From NCBI RefSeq assembly GCF_006715055.1, contig NZ_VFMN01000001.1, forward strand, positions 1,984,001-2,048,000: 64,000 bases of DNA, given 5' to 3'. Shown here in pieces: positions 39,814 through 51,069 of the stretch. The notes under the pieces were generated by a model. It was not told the DNA's origin. It saw nothing but the letters and a program-made list of their open reading frames with translations, and made no database searches. Numbering within the stretch: position 1 is the stretch's first letter; the number at the start of each line of letters is the position of its first letter. The translations under genes were made by a program, and so were the position numbers. The DNA comes from Lapillicoccus jejuensis (lineage in GTDB: Bacteria > Actinomycetota > Actinomycetes > Actinomycetales > Dermatophilaceae).

Positions 39814-40817
39814 TCGGAGAAGGCCTTCCTGCGCTCGATGACGACCCGGGCGATGGCGTTGACGACGAAGGTGAGGACGAAGAGGACGAGACCGGCGGCG
39901 ATGAACGCGCCGGTCTTCTGCGGGTTGTCGAACTCCGCCGCGTTGTTGGCGATGCGCGAGGCGAACGTCTCGCCGCCGTTGAACAGCGACCAGGTCCAGG
40001 CGGAGCCCGGGGCCAGGGTGGAGACGAGGAAGGTCACGGCGATGGTCTCGCCGAGCGCGCGTCCGAGGGCGAGCATGGCGGCCGAGATGACGCCGGGCCG
40101 CCCGAAGGGCAGCACCGCAGTGCGGATCATCTCCCACTGCGTCGCCCCGAGGGCCAGAGCGCCCTCCTTGTGCGTCGACGGGGTCTGGTCGAAGACCTCG
40201 CGGGAGAGCGCGGTGACGATCGGCAGCACCATGATGGCCAGAACGATGCCGATGAAGAAGATCGTGCCGCCGCTCACCCCGGTGGCCGAGAACAGCGGGA
40301 ACCAGCCCAGGACCTTCTGGAAGAACGCCTCGACCGGGTCGATCACCGAGGAGAAGACGAGCGCGCCCCACAGCCCGTAGACGATCGAGGGCACCGCGGC
40401 GAGCAGGTCCACGAGGCTCGCGGCGGGGCGGCGCAGCCAGCGCGGCGCGTACTGGGTGATGAACAGGGCCACGCCGACCCCGACCGGCACCGCGATGAGC
40501 ATGGCGATGACCGACGACGACACCGTGGTCCACAGCAGCTCGACGATGCCGAACCGCGGCTGGTCGCCGTCGACGTTCCACTCGCGCGAGGTGAGGAAGT
40601 TGACCTGGTCGCGGGCCAGCGCCGGGATGGCCTGGGCGAGCAGGAAGACGCCGATGAGCGTGACGAGCGCGATGACGACGATCCCCGCGGCGCTGGCGGC
40701 GCCGCCGAAGACGCGGTCCCCCAGCCGGCCGGTCGAGGCCAGGTCCGGTCCGGGTCCACCCGACCCGGGGCCGTCGGGGAGATCGTCGACGGCGGAGACG
40801 CCGGTGACGGATGACAC
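39810..40817 (-). CDS. pstC: Phosphate ABC transporter permease PstC
   Basis: A 335-residue permease. GTG 40817 follows GAGAGGA. Characteristic segments are LLWTTVSSSVIAMLIAVPVG, ALFITQYAPRWLRRP, AAVPSIVYGLWG and the EAA-like HKEGALALGATQWEMIRTAVLP. Coupled to pstA by overlap. A long hairpin separates it from pstS. Confidence 0.95.
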   Translation of the reverse strand: MSSVTGVSAVDDLPDGPGSGGPGPDLASTGRLGDRVFGGAASAAGIVVIALVTLIGVFLLAQAIPALARDQVNFLTSREWNVDGDQPRFGIVELLWTTVSSSVIAMLIAVPVGVGVALFITQYAPRWLRRPAASLVDLLAAVPSIVYGLWGALVFSSVIDPVEAFFQKVLGWFPLFSATGVSGGTIFFIGIVLAIMVLPIVTALSREVFDQTPSTHKEGALALGATQWEMIRTAVLPFGRPGVISAAMLALGRALGETIAVTFLVSTLAPGSAWTWSLFNGGETFASRIANNAAEFDNPQKTGAFIAAGLVLFVLTFVVNAIARVVIERRKAFSE

Positions 40818-40850
40818 GGGACAGGGTCCTCTCGGCTCGGGATCCAGGTG

Positions 40851-40889
40851 CCGCACGGGCCGGGCGGGGCGACCGCCCGGCCCGTGCGG
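40851..40889 (-). terminator. Intra-operon hairpin between pstS and pstC
   Basis: A 17-bp perfect stem (40851-40867 with 40873-40889; CCGCACGGGCCGGGCGG arm) with a 5-nt loop lies 14 bp after the pstS stop. It probably ends or protects part of the pstS message so that the binding protein is made in excess over the permease. Confidence 0.65.
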
Positions 40890-40903
40890 CGTCGTACGGA
40901 GGG

Positions 40904-42010
40904 TCAGCTGATCGCGTCGACCGCGGTCTGCACCTTGGTCGCGATCTCCGACGGAAGCGGAGCGTAGCCGAGCGACTCCAGCGACTTCTGGGTCTCGTCC
41001 GAGGAGAAGGACTTGAGGAACGCCTTGACCTTGGTGGCCTTGGCCGAGTCCGAGTACTTCGAGCAGACGATCTCGTAGGTCACCAGGACGATCGGGTAGG
41101 CACCCTCGGCCTTGGTCGCGTAGTCGAGCTTGAGGGCGAGGTCGTTGCCCGAGCCCGACTGCGTGGCGGCGGCGATGGCCTTCCCGGCCGAGTCGCCGGT
41201 CAGCTCGACGGGGGTGCCCGAGCCGGTGTCGATCGCGGCGATCTTGAGGTCGTTCTGCTGGGCGTAGGACCACTCGGTGTAGGTGATGCCGCCGTCGGTC
41301 GACTTGACCGCGGTCGAGACACCGGCCGACTTCTCCTTGCCCTCGCCCTTGCCGGCCCACTTCTTGGCCGGGGTCGCCGTCCAGACGTCGGGGGCCGTGG
41401 CGTTGAGGTACTTGGTGAAGTTCTCGGTGGTGCCCGACTCGTCGGAGCGGAAGAAGACCTTGATGGCCGTCGACGGCAGCGTGACGCCCGAGTTGAGCTT
41501 GGCGATGGCCGGGTCGTTCCAGGTGGTGATCTGGCCCTGGAAGATCTTGGCGGTCGTCGAGGCGTCGAGCACGAGCTTGTCGACCCCGGAGACGTTGTAG
41601 GCGACGGCGATCGGGCCGGCGACCATCGGCAGGTCCCAGGCAGGCGAGCCGCACGTCTTGGTCGCGGCCTCCTGCTCGGAGGACTTCAGGGCCGAGTCGG
41701 AGCCGGCGAAGTCGACCTGGCCACCGGTGAACTGCTTGATGCCCGCGCCGGAGCCGGTCGCGTTGTAGTTGATCGTGGCGTCGCCGCAGGCGGTCTGGAA
41801 GGCCTTGATGGCCTGCTCGATGGCGTTCTTCTGGGCCGTCGAGCCCTCGGCGTTGAGCTGCCCGGAGAAGCAGTCGGCGTTGGTGGCGGCGGACGCGCTG
41901 GAGCCGGAGCCGGAGCCGCCGGTCGAGGTGTTGTCGCTGCCGCACGCCGAGAGCGCGAGCGCTCCGACGAGGGCGACGGCGCCGACGGCGCTGGTTCGGG
42001 TGATGCGCAC
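40904..42010 (-). CDS. pstS: Periplasmic-type phosphate-binding lipoprotein PstS
   Basis: A 368-residue lipoprotein starting at GTG 42010 after GAGAGGG. The signal peptide ends with lipobox LSAC (ALALSACGSD). Ligand-binding segments of the PstS family are present: AEGSTAQKNAIEQAIKAF, NATGSGAGIKQF, FRSDESGTTENFTKYL. It captures phosphate at the cell surface for PstCAB. A PHO-box-like direct repeat lies upstream. Confidence 0.95.
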   Translation of the reverse strand: MRITRTSAVGAVALVGALALSACGSDNTSTGGSGSGSSASAATNADCFSGQLNAEGSTAQKNAIEQAIKAFQTACGDATINYNATGSGAGIKQFTGGQVDFAGSDSALKSSEQEAATKTCGSPAWDLPMVAGPIAVAYNVSGVDKLVLDASTTAKIFQGQITTWNDPAIAKLNSGVTLPSTAIKVFFRSDESGTTENFTKYLNATAPDVWTATPAKKWAGKGEGKEKSAGVSTAVKSTDGGITYTEWSYAQQNDLKIAAIDTGSGTPVELTGDSAGKAIAAATQSGSGNDLALKLDYATKAEGAYPIVLVTYEIVCSKYSDSAKATKVKAFLKSFSSDETQKSLESLGYAPLPSEIATKVQTAVDAIS

Positions 42011-42118
42011 GAGAGTCCCTCTCAGGTCACGGATGTCGGTCGGGCGGCGGCGCGGCTGCACCACGGCACGCCTCCCGCGACGAACCATAGGGACGTCGGG
42101 TGACGGGACCCGCTCGAT

Positions 42119-42138
42119 GGGTGAACGGCCGGTGAACG
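42119..42138 (-). promoter_or_regulatory. PHO box upstream of pstS
   Basis: On the pstS strand GTTCACC occurs twice with an 11-bp period (complements of 42120-42126 and 42131-42137), matching the actinobacterial PhoP box of 11-bp direct repeats. A -10-like TATGGT (complement of 42084-42089) lies downstream. Predicts induction under phosphate limitation. Confidence 0.75.
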
Positions 42139-42220
42139 CCGGTCGTCCATCGCGTGAGCCGGTGACGGAGCCTTGACCGTGCCCGGATCGCGGGTGTACC
42201 ACCCGAATCGCGGGTGTGGC

Positions 42221-43174
42221 TCAGCCGCGGGCCGGGTGCCGCTCCACGGCCACGACCCGGGCCTGCCGCCCGGTGGAGACCAGGTGGCAGACGAGGGCCT
42301 CGCCCTTGCCCATCGCCTCCGCGCCGGCCTCGGCCAGCACCCGGTCCGCCTCGCGCCCGCCGACCGTGGTGAGGTCGACGAGGTCGCGCAGGCCGCCGAG
42401 CAGCGCCGGCAGCACCGGCCCGTGACTGCACATCGCCGTCGGCCGGCCCCGCTCGAGGGTGCGGTGCAGGTGGTGCTCCGACCGGGAGGGGTCGGCGGCG
42501 TAGCCCTCCTCGGACAGCCCGTCGCGCAGCTTGAGGTCGCGTCCCACCGACGCGGCGTACGGCGCGACGGTGTCCACGCAGCGGCGCGAGGACGAGGTGA
42601 CGACGCGGGTGACGCCGTACGACGCCAGCAGCGGCACGAGCGCGCGGGCCTGCGCCTCACCCCGGGCGTCGAGCGGTCGCCCGCGGTCGTCCTCGCCCCA
42701 GCCGTCGCGCGGGCGCGACTTGGCGTGCCGGACGAGGACGACGGGCCACGTCGTCAGCGCCCCCTCGGCGTCGGCGCGCACGAGCGCGCGCAGCTGGTCG
42801 CGGTCGCGCGCGTAGTCGAGCCGGTCGTGCGCCGCGACGACGTCGAGCCAGCGCACCTCGTCGATCTCGTTCTCCAGCGCGCCGCTGCCGCCGACGACCT
42901 CGGCCGCCCAGTAGTGGACCTCCTTGGTCGCCGGCTGCCCCTCGCGGTCCAGGACGGTGTACGACGCCGCCGGCAGCGGCCGGCCGAGGTGGACCTGCAG
43001 GCCCGTCTCCTCCAGCGTCTCGCGCGCCGCCGTGACGGGGGCGGCCTCGCCGGGGTCGGTCTTGCCCTTGGCCCACGACCAGTCGTCGTACTTCGGGCGG
43101 TGGACCATCGCCACCTCGAGGCGCCCGCGACGGCGGCGCCAGGGCAGCGTGCCCGCAGCGGGGATGACGGCCAT
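42221..43174 (-). CDS. mutT1: NUDIX hydrolase with C-terminal histidine phosphatase domain (MutT1-like)
   Basis: A 317-residue two-domain enzyme, the same length and order as mycobacterial MutT1. The NUDIX box is GKTDPGEAAPVTAARETLEE followed by TG (about 38-59). The C-terminal half starts VVLVRHAKS (RHx motif, about 147) and ends with the second His in SHGPVLPAL. MutT1 cleans oxidised 8-oxo-(d)GTP and diadenosine polyphosphates. As in mycobacteria it directly follows ppk, here by 20 bp. Confidence 0.9.
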   Translation of the reverse strand: MAVIPAAGTLPWRRRRGRLEVAMVHRPKYDDWSWAKGKTDPGEAAPVTAARETLEETGLQVHLGRPLPAASYTVLDREGQPATKEVHYWAAEVVGGSGALENEIDEVRWLDVVAAHDRLDYARDRDQLRALVRADAEGALTTWPVVLVRHAKSRPRDGWGEDDRGRPLDARGEAQARALVPLLASYGVTRVVTSSSRRCVDTVAPYAASVGRDLKLRDGLSEEGYAADPSRSEHHLHRTLERGRPTAMCSHGPVLPALLGGLRDLVDLTTVGGREADRVLAEAGAEAMGKGEALVCHLVSTGRQARVVAVERHPARG

Positions 43175-43194
43175 GGGAAGGAGGGGTGCTCGGC

Positions 43195-45470
<2,276 letters not shown>

Positions 45471-45474
<4 letters not shown>

Positions 45475-46430
45475 GCGCCCATCGTGTCACCAGCGACGTC
45501 GGCCGTGCGCGCCCACATCCGGTCCGTTCCGCGGGTCGAGAAGCCCAGCGAGCGGTAGACCTTGAGGGCGGCGGCGTTGTCCCCGTCGACGTAGAGGACG
45601 ACGTCGCGCAGGCCCGGGTGACGCGGGTCGTGCGCGAGGTGGTGCAGGCCGAGGAGGGTCACCGGGCGGCCGAGCCCGCGGCCCTGGTGGACCGGGTCGA
45701 CGCCGACGACGTAGACCTCTCCGACGGGCTCGTCGCCCAGCTCGCCGGCCGGGTGCACCTTCGTCCAGTGGGAGGCGACGACGGTGCCGGGGTCGTCGTC
45801 GGGGACGACGAGGACCAGCCCGGCCGGGTCGAACCAGTCCTGCGCCGTCCGCTCGTCGAGGTCCTCGCGGGTCATCCGCCCCTGCTCGGCATGGTGGGCG
45901 AAGGCGGCGGCGTTGACCCGCAGCCACTCGTCCTCGTCGCGGCCGGGCTCGAAGGGGCGGGCGCGCAGGCCGTCCGGGAGCGTCGCCTGGGGGAGGGGGT
46001 CGCCCTCCGGGGGGAGGGGGCGGGCGAGGAGGAACAGCTCGCGCACGACCTGCAGGCCGCGCGACGTCGCGAGGGCCCGGGCCGCCGGCAGCTCGCCGTG
46101 CGCCCAGACCCGGGCCGCGGGGTCGGTGGCGAGGACGGCGTCGAGCAGGGCACCGCCGACGCCGCGGCGGCGCGCGGCGGGGGCCACGGCGAGCTCGGCC
46201 GCGTCGTCGACGAGCTGGGCGTAGCCCACGGTCCGGCCGCCGGCCTCGGCGACCAGGTGGGTGACACCGTGGTCGCGGTGCACGTCGAGGCGCCCCTGCT
46301 CGGACAGCGGGGCGACGCCGTCCTCGGCGGTGGCGTCGGCGACCAGGGTCTCCACGGCCCGCCGTACGGCGTCCTGCGGGGCCTCGTCGACGAGCGTGCG
46401 GACGGTGGGCTCGGAGCTCGCGGACGCCAT
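45471..46430 (-). CDS. mshD: Mycothiol synthase (double GNAT acetyltransferase)
   Basis: A 319-residue protein with two GNAT domains: the first with [20 protein letters not shown], the second with [20 protein letters not shown] and [19 protein letters not shown]. MshD acetylates Cys-GlcN-Ins in the last step of mycothiol synthesis; [19 protein letters not shown] is characteristic. ATG 46430 is preferred because GGTGGA lies nine bases upstream. The neighbourhood with ppk, pst and glnR is shared with other actinobacteria. Confidence 0.92.
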
Positions 46431-46584
46431 GGGCCGCATTCCACCACGCCGCCCGTCCCGGCCCCGTCCCCCAGGCGGCACGCAGAGGTCTCCCAGTTGT
46501 CACCCAGCGGGGCTAGGGTCACCCTCGCCGCACCGACGCCGACCGGCGCAGCGGCACTCCGCACCCTGCCACTCCAGGAGAGTC

Positions 46585-48468
46585 ATGAGCTTCACGCGTC
46601 GACGCCTCACCGGCGTCATCGGGGCGGCCGCCTGCGCCCTCGCCGTCGTGGCCGCCGCCGGCCCCACGCAGGCCGCGCCGGCCGCCTCGGGCCCGTCGGG
46701 GGCCCAGCCGGACAAGGACGGCAACGTCAAGATCCAGCTGCTGTCCTTCAACGACTTCCACGGCAACCTCGAGCCGCCCGCGGGCTCGAGCGGTCGCCTC
46801 GTCGTCGACCACCGCCTCGACCCCGGGGCCACGACCCCGGTCGACGTCACCCAGGACGCCGGCGGCGCGGAGTACCTCGCGACGACCCTGAAGAAGGAGC
46901 GCGAGGGGCACCCGCTGTCGCTCACCGTCGCCGCGGGCGACCTCATCGGCGCCTCGCCGCTGCTGTCGGCCGCCTTCCACGACGAGCCGACGATCGAGTC
47001 GATGAACGCGATGGGGCTCGACGTGAGCGCCGTGGGCAACCACGAGTTCGACGAGGGGTACCGCGAGCTGCAGCGGATGGCCGACGGCGGCTGCATCAAC
47101 GACGGCGCCGGGGCCAACAACCAGAACTCGTGCCCCGCGGGGAAGTTCGCCGGGGCCTCGTTCGACTACCTCGCGGCCAACGTCAAGTACCGGTGGGACA
47201 CCCAGGGCCACCGCGCCGGCGACACCATCCTGCCGGCCTACACGGTCAAGCAGGTCGGCCCGGCCAAGATCGGCTTCATCGGCATGACCCTCAAGGACAC
47301 GCCGTCGATCGTCACCGCGGCGGGGGTGCGCGGCCTCGACTTCACCGACGAGGTCGACACGGCCAACGCGCTCGTGCCGGTGCTCAAGCGCCAGGGCGTC
47401 CAGGCCATCGTCGTGCTCATCCACCAGGGCGGGGTCCCCTCGCCGCAGCAGTGGACCGACCCGGTCTCGGGCAAGACGTTCTCGGTCAACCCGACCTACG
47501 ACTACACCTGCGACAAGGGCGGCAGCCTCATCGCGGCGAGCTCCCCGATCCTGCCGATCGCCGCCAAGCTGTCGCCGGAGATCGACATGGTCGTCTCGGG
47601 CCACACCCACCAGCCCTACGTCTGCTCGGTCACCGACCCCGCGGGCAAGCCGCGGCTGCTCACCTCGGCCTCGTCCTTCGGGCGCCTGGTCACCGACACC
47701 ACGCTGACCTACAACACGCGCACCAACGACATCCTGCGCGGCTCGGTCCAGGGCTCGAACGTCGTCGTCGACCGCACCCAGGCCAAGGACGCGGACCAGA
47801 CGGCGCTCATCGCCAAGTACAAGACGCTCGTGACGCCGATCGCCAGCAAGGTCGTCGGCTCCGTCACGGCGGACGTCACCCGCAGCGGCAACCCCGCGGG
47901 GGAGACGCCGCTCGGCGACCTCATCGCCGACGCGCAGCTGGCCGACCCGTCGACGGTCACGAATGGTCAGCAGCCGGTCATCGCGTTCATGAACCCCGGC
48001 GGCATCCGCGCGGACCTCACCTACGCCAGCTCGCCGTACGGCGAGGCGCCCGGCGACATCACCTTCGACGAGGCCTTCACGGTCCAGCCGTTCAACAACT
48101 ACCTCGTCTCGCTGTCGCTGACGGGGCAGAGCATCTACGACCTGCTCACGCAGCAGGTGACCGGGCTCAACGCCGGCGCCGTCAAGACGCTGCAGGTCTC
48201 GAAGGGCTTCACCTACACGATGACGCCGACCGGTCCGGTCGACGGCTCGGTCGCCCTCAACGGCACGCCGATCGACAAGGCCGCGACCTACCGCGTCGTG
48301 ACGAACAACTTCCTGGCCGGTGGCGGCGACAACTTCGCCGCCTTCACCACGGGGACGGGCGTCTACTACGGCGGCCTCGACATCGACGCGTTCAGCGCCT
48401 ACCTGACGTCGGTGTCGCCGTACGCGCCGTCGACGCCGACCCGGATCTCGGGCACCGTCACCCCCTGA
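46585..48468 (+). CDS. Secreted 5'-nucleotidase / metallophosphatase (UshA-like)
   Basis: A 627-residue exported protein. Signal peptide about 1-35 with RRR then a hydrophobic core. The metallophosphatase domain has FNDFHGNLEPP, VGNHEFDEGYREL and VVSGHTHQPY; the C-terminal nucleotidase domain has NPGGIRADL and FTVQPFNNYL. It releases phosphate from extracellular nucleotides, which fits its place next to phosphate-uptake and polyphosphate genes. ATG 46585 follows CAGGAGAG; a TAGGGT -10-like box lies 65 bp upstream. Confidence 0.9.
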   Translation: MSFTRRRLTGVIGAAACALAVVAAAGPTQAAPAASGPSGAQPDKDGNVKIQLLSFNDFHGNLEPPAGSSGRLVVDHRLDPGATTPVDVTQDAGGAEYLATTLKKEREGHPLSLTVAAGDLIGASPLLSAAFHDEPTIESMNAMGLDVSAVGNHEFDEGYRELQRMADGGCINDGAGANNQNSCPAGKFAGASFDYLAANVKYRWDTQGHRAGDTILPAYTVKQVGPAKIGFIGMTLKDTPSIVTAAGVRGLDFTDEVDTANALVPVLKRQGVQAIVVLIHQGGVPSPQQWTDPVSGKTFSVNPTYDYTCDKGGSLIAASSPILPIAAKLSPEIDMVVSGHTHQPYVCSVTDPAGKPRLLTSASSFGRLVTDTTLTYNTRTNDILRGSVQGSNVVVDRTQAKDADQTALIAKYKTLVTPIASKVVGSVTADVTRSGNPAGETPLGDLIADAQLADPSTVTNGQQPVIAFMNPGGIRADLTYASSPYGEAPGDITFDEAFTVQPFNNYLVSLSLTGQSIYDLLTQQVTGLNAGAVKTLQVSKGFTYTMTPTGPVDGSVALNGTPIDKAATYRVVTNNFLAGGGDNFAAFTTGTGVYYGGLDIDAFSAYLTSVSPYAPSTPTRISGTVTP

Positions 48469-48480
48469 GGGTGACGTGAC

Positions 48481-48518
48481 CACGAGCCCCCGGCGCCGCA
48501 CGGCGCCGGGGGCTCGTG
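48481..48518. terminator. Hairpin terminator between the nucleotidase gene and glnR
   Basis: CACGAGCCCCCGGCGCC pairs perfectly with GGCGCCGGGGGCTCGTG (17 bp, 4-nt loop) between two convergent stops. Confidence 0.78.
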
Positions 48519-48532
48519 CGTGCCAACGCCCG

Positions 48533-49231
48533 TCAGGCCTCGGCGGCGACGCCGTCGCGGGGGCGCTCGGCGACGAAGCGGTAGCCGACGTTGCGGATCG
48601 TGCCGATGAGGAACTCGTGCTCGTGGCCCAGCTTGGCCCGCAGCCGCCGCACGTGGACGTCGACCGTCCGGGTGCCGCCGAAGTAGTCGTAGCCCCAGAC
48701 CTCCTGGAGCAGCTGCGCGCGGCTGAAGACCCGCCCCGGGTGCTGGGCGATGAACTTCAGCAGCTCGAACTCCTTGTAGGTGAGGTCGAGGTGCCGCCCG
48801 CGGACCTTCGCGCTGTAGGTGTCCTCGTCGATGACGAGGTCGCCCGCGCGGATGGGGCCCGACTCCTCGACCTCGCCGCCGTCGCCGCGGCTGACGGCGA
48901 GCCGCAGGCGGGCGTCGACCTCGGCCGGGCCGGCGCTGTCGAGGACGACGTCGTCGACGCCCCACTCGGCGGTGAGCCCGGCCAGGCCGCCCTCGGTGAG
49001 GACGGCCACGAGCGGGCTGGTCAGGCCGGTCGCGCGCAGCACCCGGCACAGCGACTTGGCCTGGGCCAGGTCGACCCGGGCGTCGACGAGGACGACGTCG
49101 CCGTGAGGTGCGTCGACGAGCGCCGTGGGCTCGGCCGGGAGGATGCGCACGGGGTGGCTGAGCAGTCCGAGCGCCGGCAGCACCTCGGCGCTGGGGGCCA
49201 GCGCGTTGGTGAGCAGGAGCAGGGAGGCCAT
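48533..49231 (-). CDS. glnR: Nitrogen regulator GlnR (orphan OmpR-type response regulator)
   Basis: A 232-residue protein closely matching actinobacterial GlnR along its length: [51 protein letters not shown] and the winged-helix part [20 protein letters not shown] ... [20 protein letters not shown]. GlnR lacks a paired kinase and controls nitrogen-assimilation genes. The ATG at 49231 gives the normal N-terminus. It converges with the nucleotidase gene and diverges from the MoaD-like gene. Confidence 0.93.
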   Translation of the reverse strand: MASLLLLTNALAPSAEVLPALGLLSHPVRILPAEPTALVDAPHGDVVLVDARVDLAQAKSLCRVLRATGLTSPLVAVLTEGGLAGLTAEWGVDDVVLDSAGPAEVDARLRLAVSRGDGGEVEESGPIRAGDLVIDEDTYSAKVRGRHLDLTYKEFELLKFIAQHPGRVFSRAQLLQEVWGYDYFGGTRTVDVHVRRLRAKLGHEHEFLIGTIRNVGYRFVAERPRDGVAAEA

Positions 49232-49381
49232 GGACGGACTTTAGTGCGTGCCCGGATGGCGGACCGAAGGTCTCGCGGGGTGAGCGGGGCCGCCGGGGGC
49301 GTCGTACGGTGTCGTCGTCGGGGCCCGTACGACGCCCCGCCCCTCCCGACCCACCCCATCCCCTCCCGAACGGAGAGCACC

Positions 49382-49621
49382 GTGGCCGCCACCGTCCGCT
49401 ACTGGGCCGGCGCCCGGGCCGCTGCCGGCGTGAGCGAGGACCCGGCGGTCCCCGGCGCCCTCGTCGGCGAGGTCGTCGACGCCGTCGTCGCCCGTCGGCC
49501 GGCGCTCGCCGAGGTCGTCGCCGTCGCCTCGCTGCTCGTCGACGGACGCCGGGTCGGGCGCGACGCGCCGGTGCCCGACGGCGCGGTCCTCGAGGTGCTG
49601 CCGCCCTTCGCCGGGGGGTGA
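49382..49621 (+). CDS. MoaD/ThiS-family sulfur-carrier protein
   Basis: A 79-residue beta-grasp protein ending in the required Gly-Gly (VLEVLPPFAGG). GTG 49382 follows CGGAGAG. VRYWAGARAAAGV and LVDGRRVG ... PVPDGAVLEVLPPFAGG are MoaD-like. It would carry sulfur as a C-terminal thiocarboxylate for molybdopterin or another sulfurated cofactor; no partner gene is adjacent. The next gene begins 8 bp later. Confidence 0.85.
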   Translation: MAATVRYWAGARAAAGVSEDPAVPGALVGEVVDAVVARRPALAEVVAVASLLVDGRRVGRDAPVPDGAVLEVLPPFAGG

Positions 49622-49628
49622 TGCGAGG

Positions 49629-50540
49629 ATGCCCGACGTGCCCGAGGGTCCCGTCGACGCAGCCCCCGTGGGCGACGTCCCCGCGGACGTGCCGACGCGG
49701 CTGCTCCCCGCGACGGAGACGCGCGCGTCGCGCCGGGCGGCCCGAGAGGCCGCCGCCCGCGCCGCGCGGCTGAGCGGCCCGCACGACGCGGCGCTCGTCC
49801 CGGTGCCGCTCGTCACCGTCGCGTCCGCGGTGGCGCTGGCGGCGCTCGTCGCCGTCTGCGCCCTGACCGGCCAGGTGCCGGCCGGGCTGGCGGTGGGCTT
49901 CGCGGCGGTCGTCCTCGCCTACGGGTGGACGCGGCTCTTCGAGGCACCGACCCCGGGCTGGGGGGCGCTGGTCGTCGGCGCGGGCGGGGTGGCCGTCGCG
50001 CTCACCGCGGCCCTCACGCCGGACGAGCCGCTGCTGCGGTGGGTGCCCGCCTCGCTCGGCGTCAGCCTGGTCGTCGGGTTCCTCCAGCAGCTGCTGCGCC
50101 GCGAGCGCGCCGGGCTGACCCTCGGTCTGGCGGCGGTCGTCGGGGGGCTCTCGGTCGTGAGCATGGGCGTGCCGGTCGTCGTCCTGCCGTTCTACGCGCG
50201 CGGCAGCGCCCACGTCGTCGTCGCGATGACCGCCGTCGCGCTCGCCGCCCTCACCGAGCTGCTCGGGCGGGTGGGATCGGTGCAGCGCTGGCTGCTGCTG
50301 CCGGTCCTCGTCGCCGGCGGCGCGGGCGCCGCGGTCACCAGCCTCGCCCTCGACGCCGCCGCCGTCCTGCCCGCCACCCTGCTCGGGGTCCTCGTGGCGG
50401 GGGTCTCGCACGTGCTGCGTCGCGTCCTCGCGCCGCTGCCCGGCGCGGCCGGGCTCGCCGCGCGCCTGGCCATCGGGGCGGCGTCGGTCCTGTCGGTCGG
50501 CGTGCTCGTCTACCTCGTCACGCGCCTGCTCGTCGCCTGA
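49629..50540 (+). CDS. Integral membrane protein of unknown function
   Basis: A 303-residue protein with a polar, Ala/Arg-rich N-terminus (about 1-55) and about eight hydrophobic helices (for example VTVASAVALAALVAVCAL and LLLPVLVAGGAGAAVTSLAL). No signature motif is seen. It follows the MoaD-like gene by 8 bp and is probably co-transcribed. Confidence 0.75.
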   Translation: MPDVPEGPVDAAPVGDVPADVPTRLLPATETRASRRAAREAAARAARLSGPHDAALVPVPLVTVASAVALAALVAVCALTGQVPAGLAVGFAAVVLAYGWTRLFEAPTPGWGALVVGAGGVAVALTAALTPDEPLLRWVPASLGVSLVVGFLQQLLRRERAGLTLGLAAVVGGLSVVSMGVPVVVLPFYARGSAHVVVAMTAVALAALTELLGRVGSVQRWLLLPVLVAGGAGAAVTSLALDAAAVLPATLLGVLVAGVSHVLRRVLAPLPGAAGLAARLAIGAASVLSVGVLVYLVTRLLVA

Positions 50541-50558
50541 CCCGGACGTCCGCACCGA

Positions 50559-50576
50559 TGGGGCACCGGTGCCCCA
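50559..50576. terminator. Palindromic hairpin after the membrane-protein gene
   Basis: TGGGGCACCGGTGCCCCA is a perfect 18-bp palindrome; flanking GACGTC-like arms extend it. It lies in the 102-bp convergent space that also holds the repeat at 50595. Confidence 0.55.
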
Positions 50577-50594
50577 CCGCACCGACGTCTGAGC

Positions 50595-50637
50595 GCGTCC
50601 AGAAGCAGCAACATGTGGGGTGTCCTGGAACGGACGC
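50595..50637. repeat. Convergent-junction repeat, copy 1 (single-arm form)
   Basis: Contains CAGCAACATGTGGGGTGTCC (50606-50625), the core also found at 53144-53202 and 60610-60695. Here only one core arm is present, enclosed by GCGTCC (50595-50600) and GGACGC (50632-50637). It lies between two converging genes. Confidence 0.7.
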
Positions 50638-50642
50638 AAGCA

Positions 50643-51023
50643 TCAGTAGACGAGTGCCTGCACTCCGGGGGCGAGGACCTCCTCGACGAACGCGGCGGCA
50701 CCGGCGATGCGCGCGCCCGGCAGCAGGTCGTCCGGGGTGAGGTCGCGCCGGGCGGCGCACTGGCTGCACACCGTGACGACGGCGCCGCCGAGCAGCGCGT
50801 CGCGCAGGTCGGCGAGCGGGGCGGCGTGCGGCAGGTCGAAGGCCTCCGCCCGCCCGGGCACGACGAGGTACGTCGCCTCGCCGGTCAGCCACAGGCTCAC
50901 CTCGGCCCCGGCGGCGAGCGCGGTCGCGGCGACGGTCACCCCCTGGGAGAAGCGCTCCGGTGCCTCGGCCCCGGCCGTGACCTTGACGACGAGGGGGCGC
51001 AGGTCGGCGGGGGAGGTGCTCAC
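50643..51023 (-). CDS. DsrE-family protein
   Basis: A 126-residue protein with an alpha/beta DsrE/F-like fold: LVVKVTAGAEAPERFSQGVTVAATALAAGAEV, SLWLTGEATYLVV, VTVCSQCAARRDL and ARIAGAAAFVEEVL. The Cys pair in CSQC is where DsrE relatives carry the sulfur-handling Cys. GTG 51023 follows GGGGGAGGT. A role in sulfur transfer is possible but not shown; 46 bp separate it from the divergent nitrobindin gene. Confidence 0.75.
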   Translation of the reverse strand: MSTSPADLRPLVVKVTAGAEAPERFSQGVTVAATALAAGAEVSLWLTGEATYLVVPGRAEAFDLPHAAPLADLRDALLGGAVVTVCSQCAARRDLTPDDLLPGARIAGAAAFVEEVLAPGVQALVY

Positions 51024-51069
51024 GGCGCCAGGCTAGGTCAGGCCACGGTCGCGGCTACGATCGTCGACC

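Noticed and set aside
46499-46524. PHO box upstream of the secreted nucleotidase
   Set aside because: GTCACCC occurs twice but 19 bp apart, which does not fit the 11-bp period of a PhoP site.
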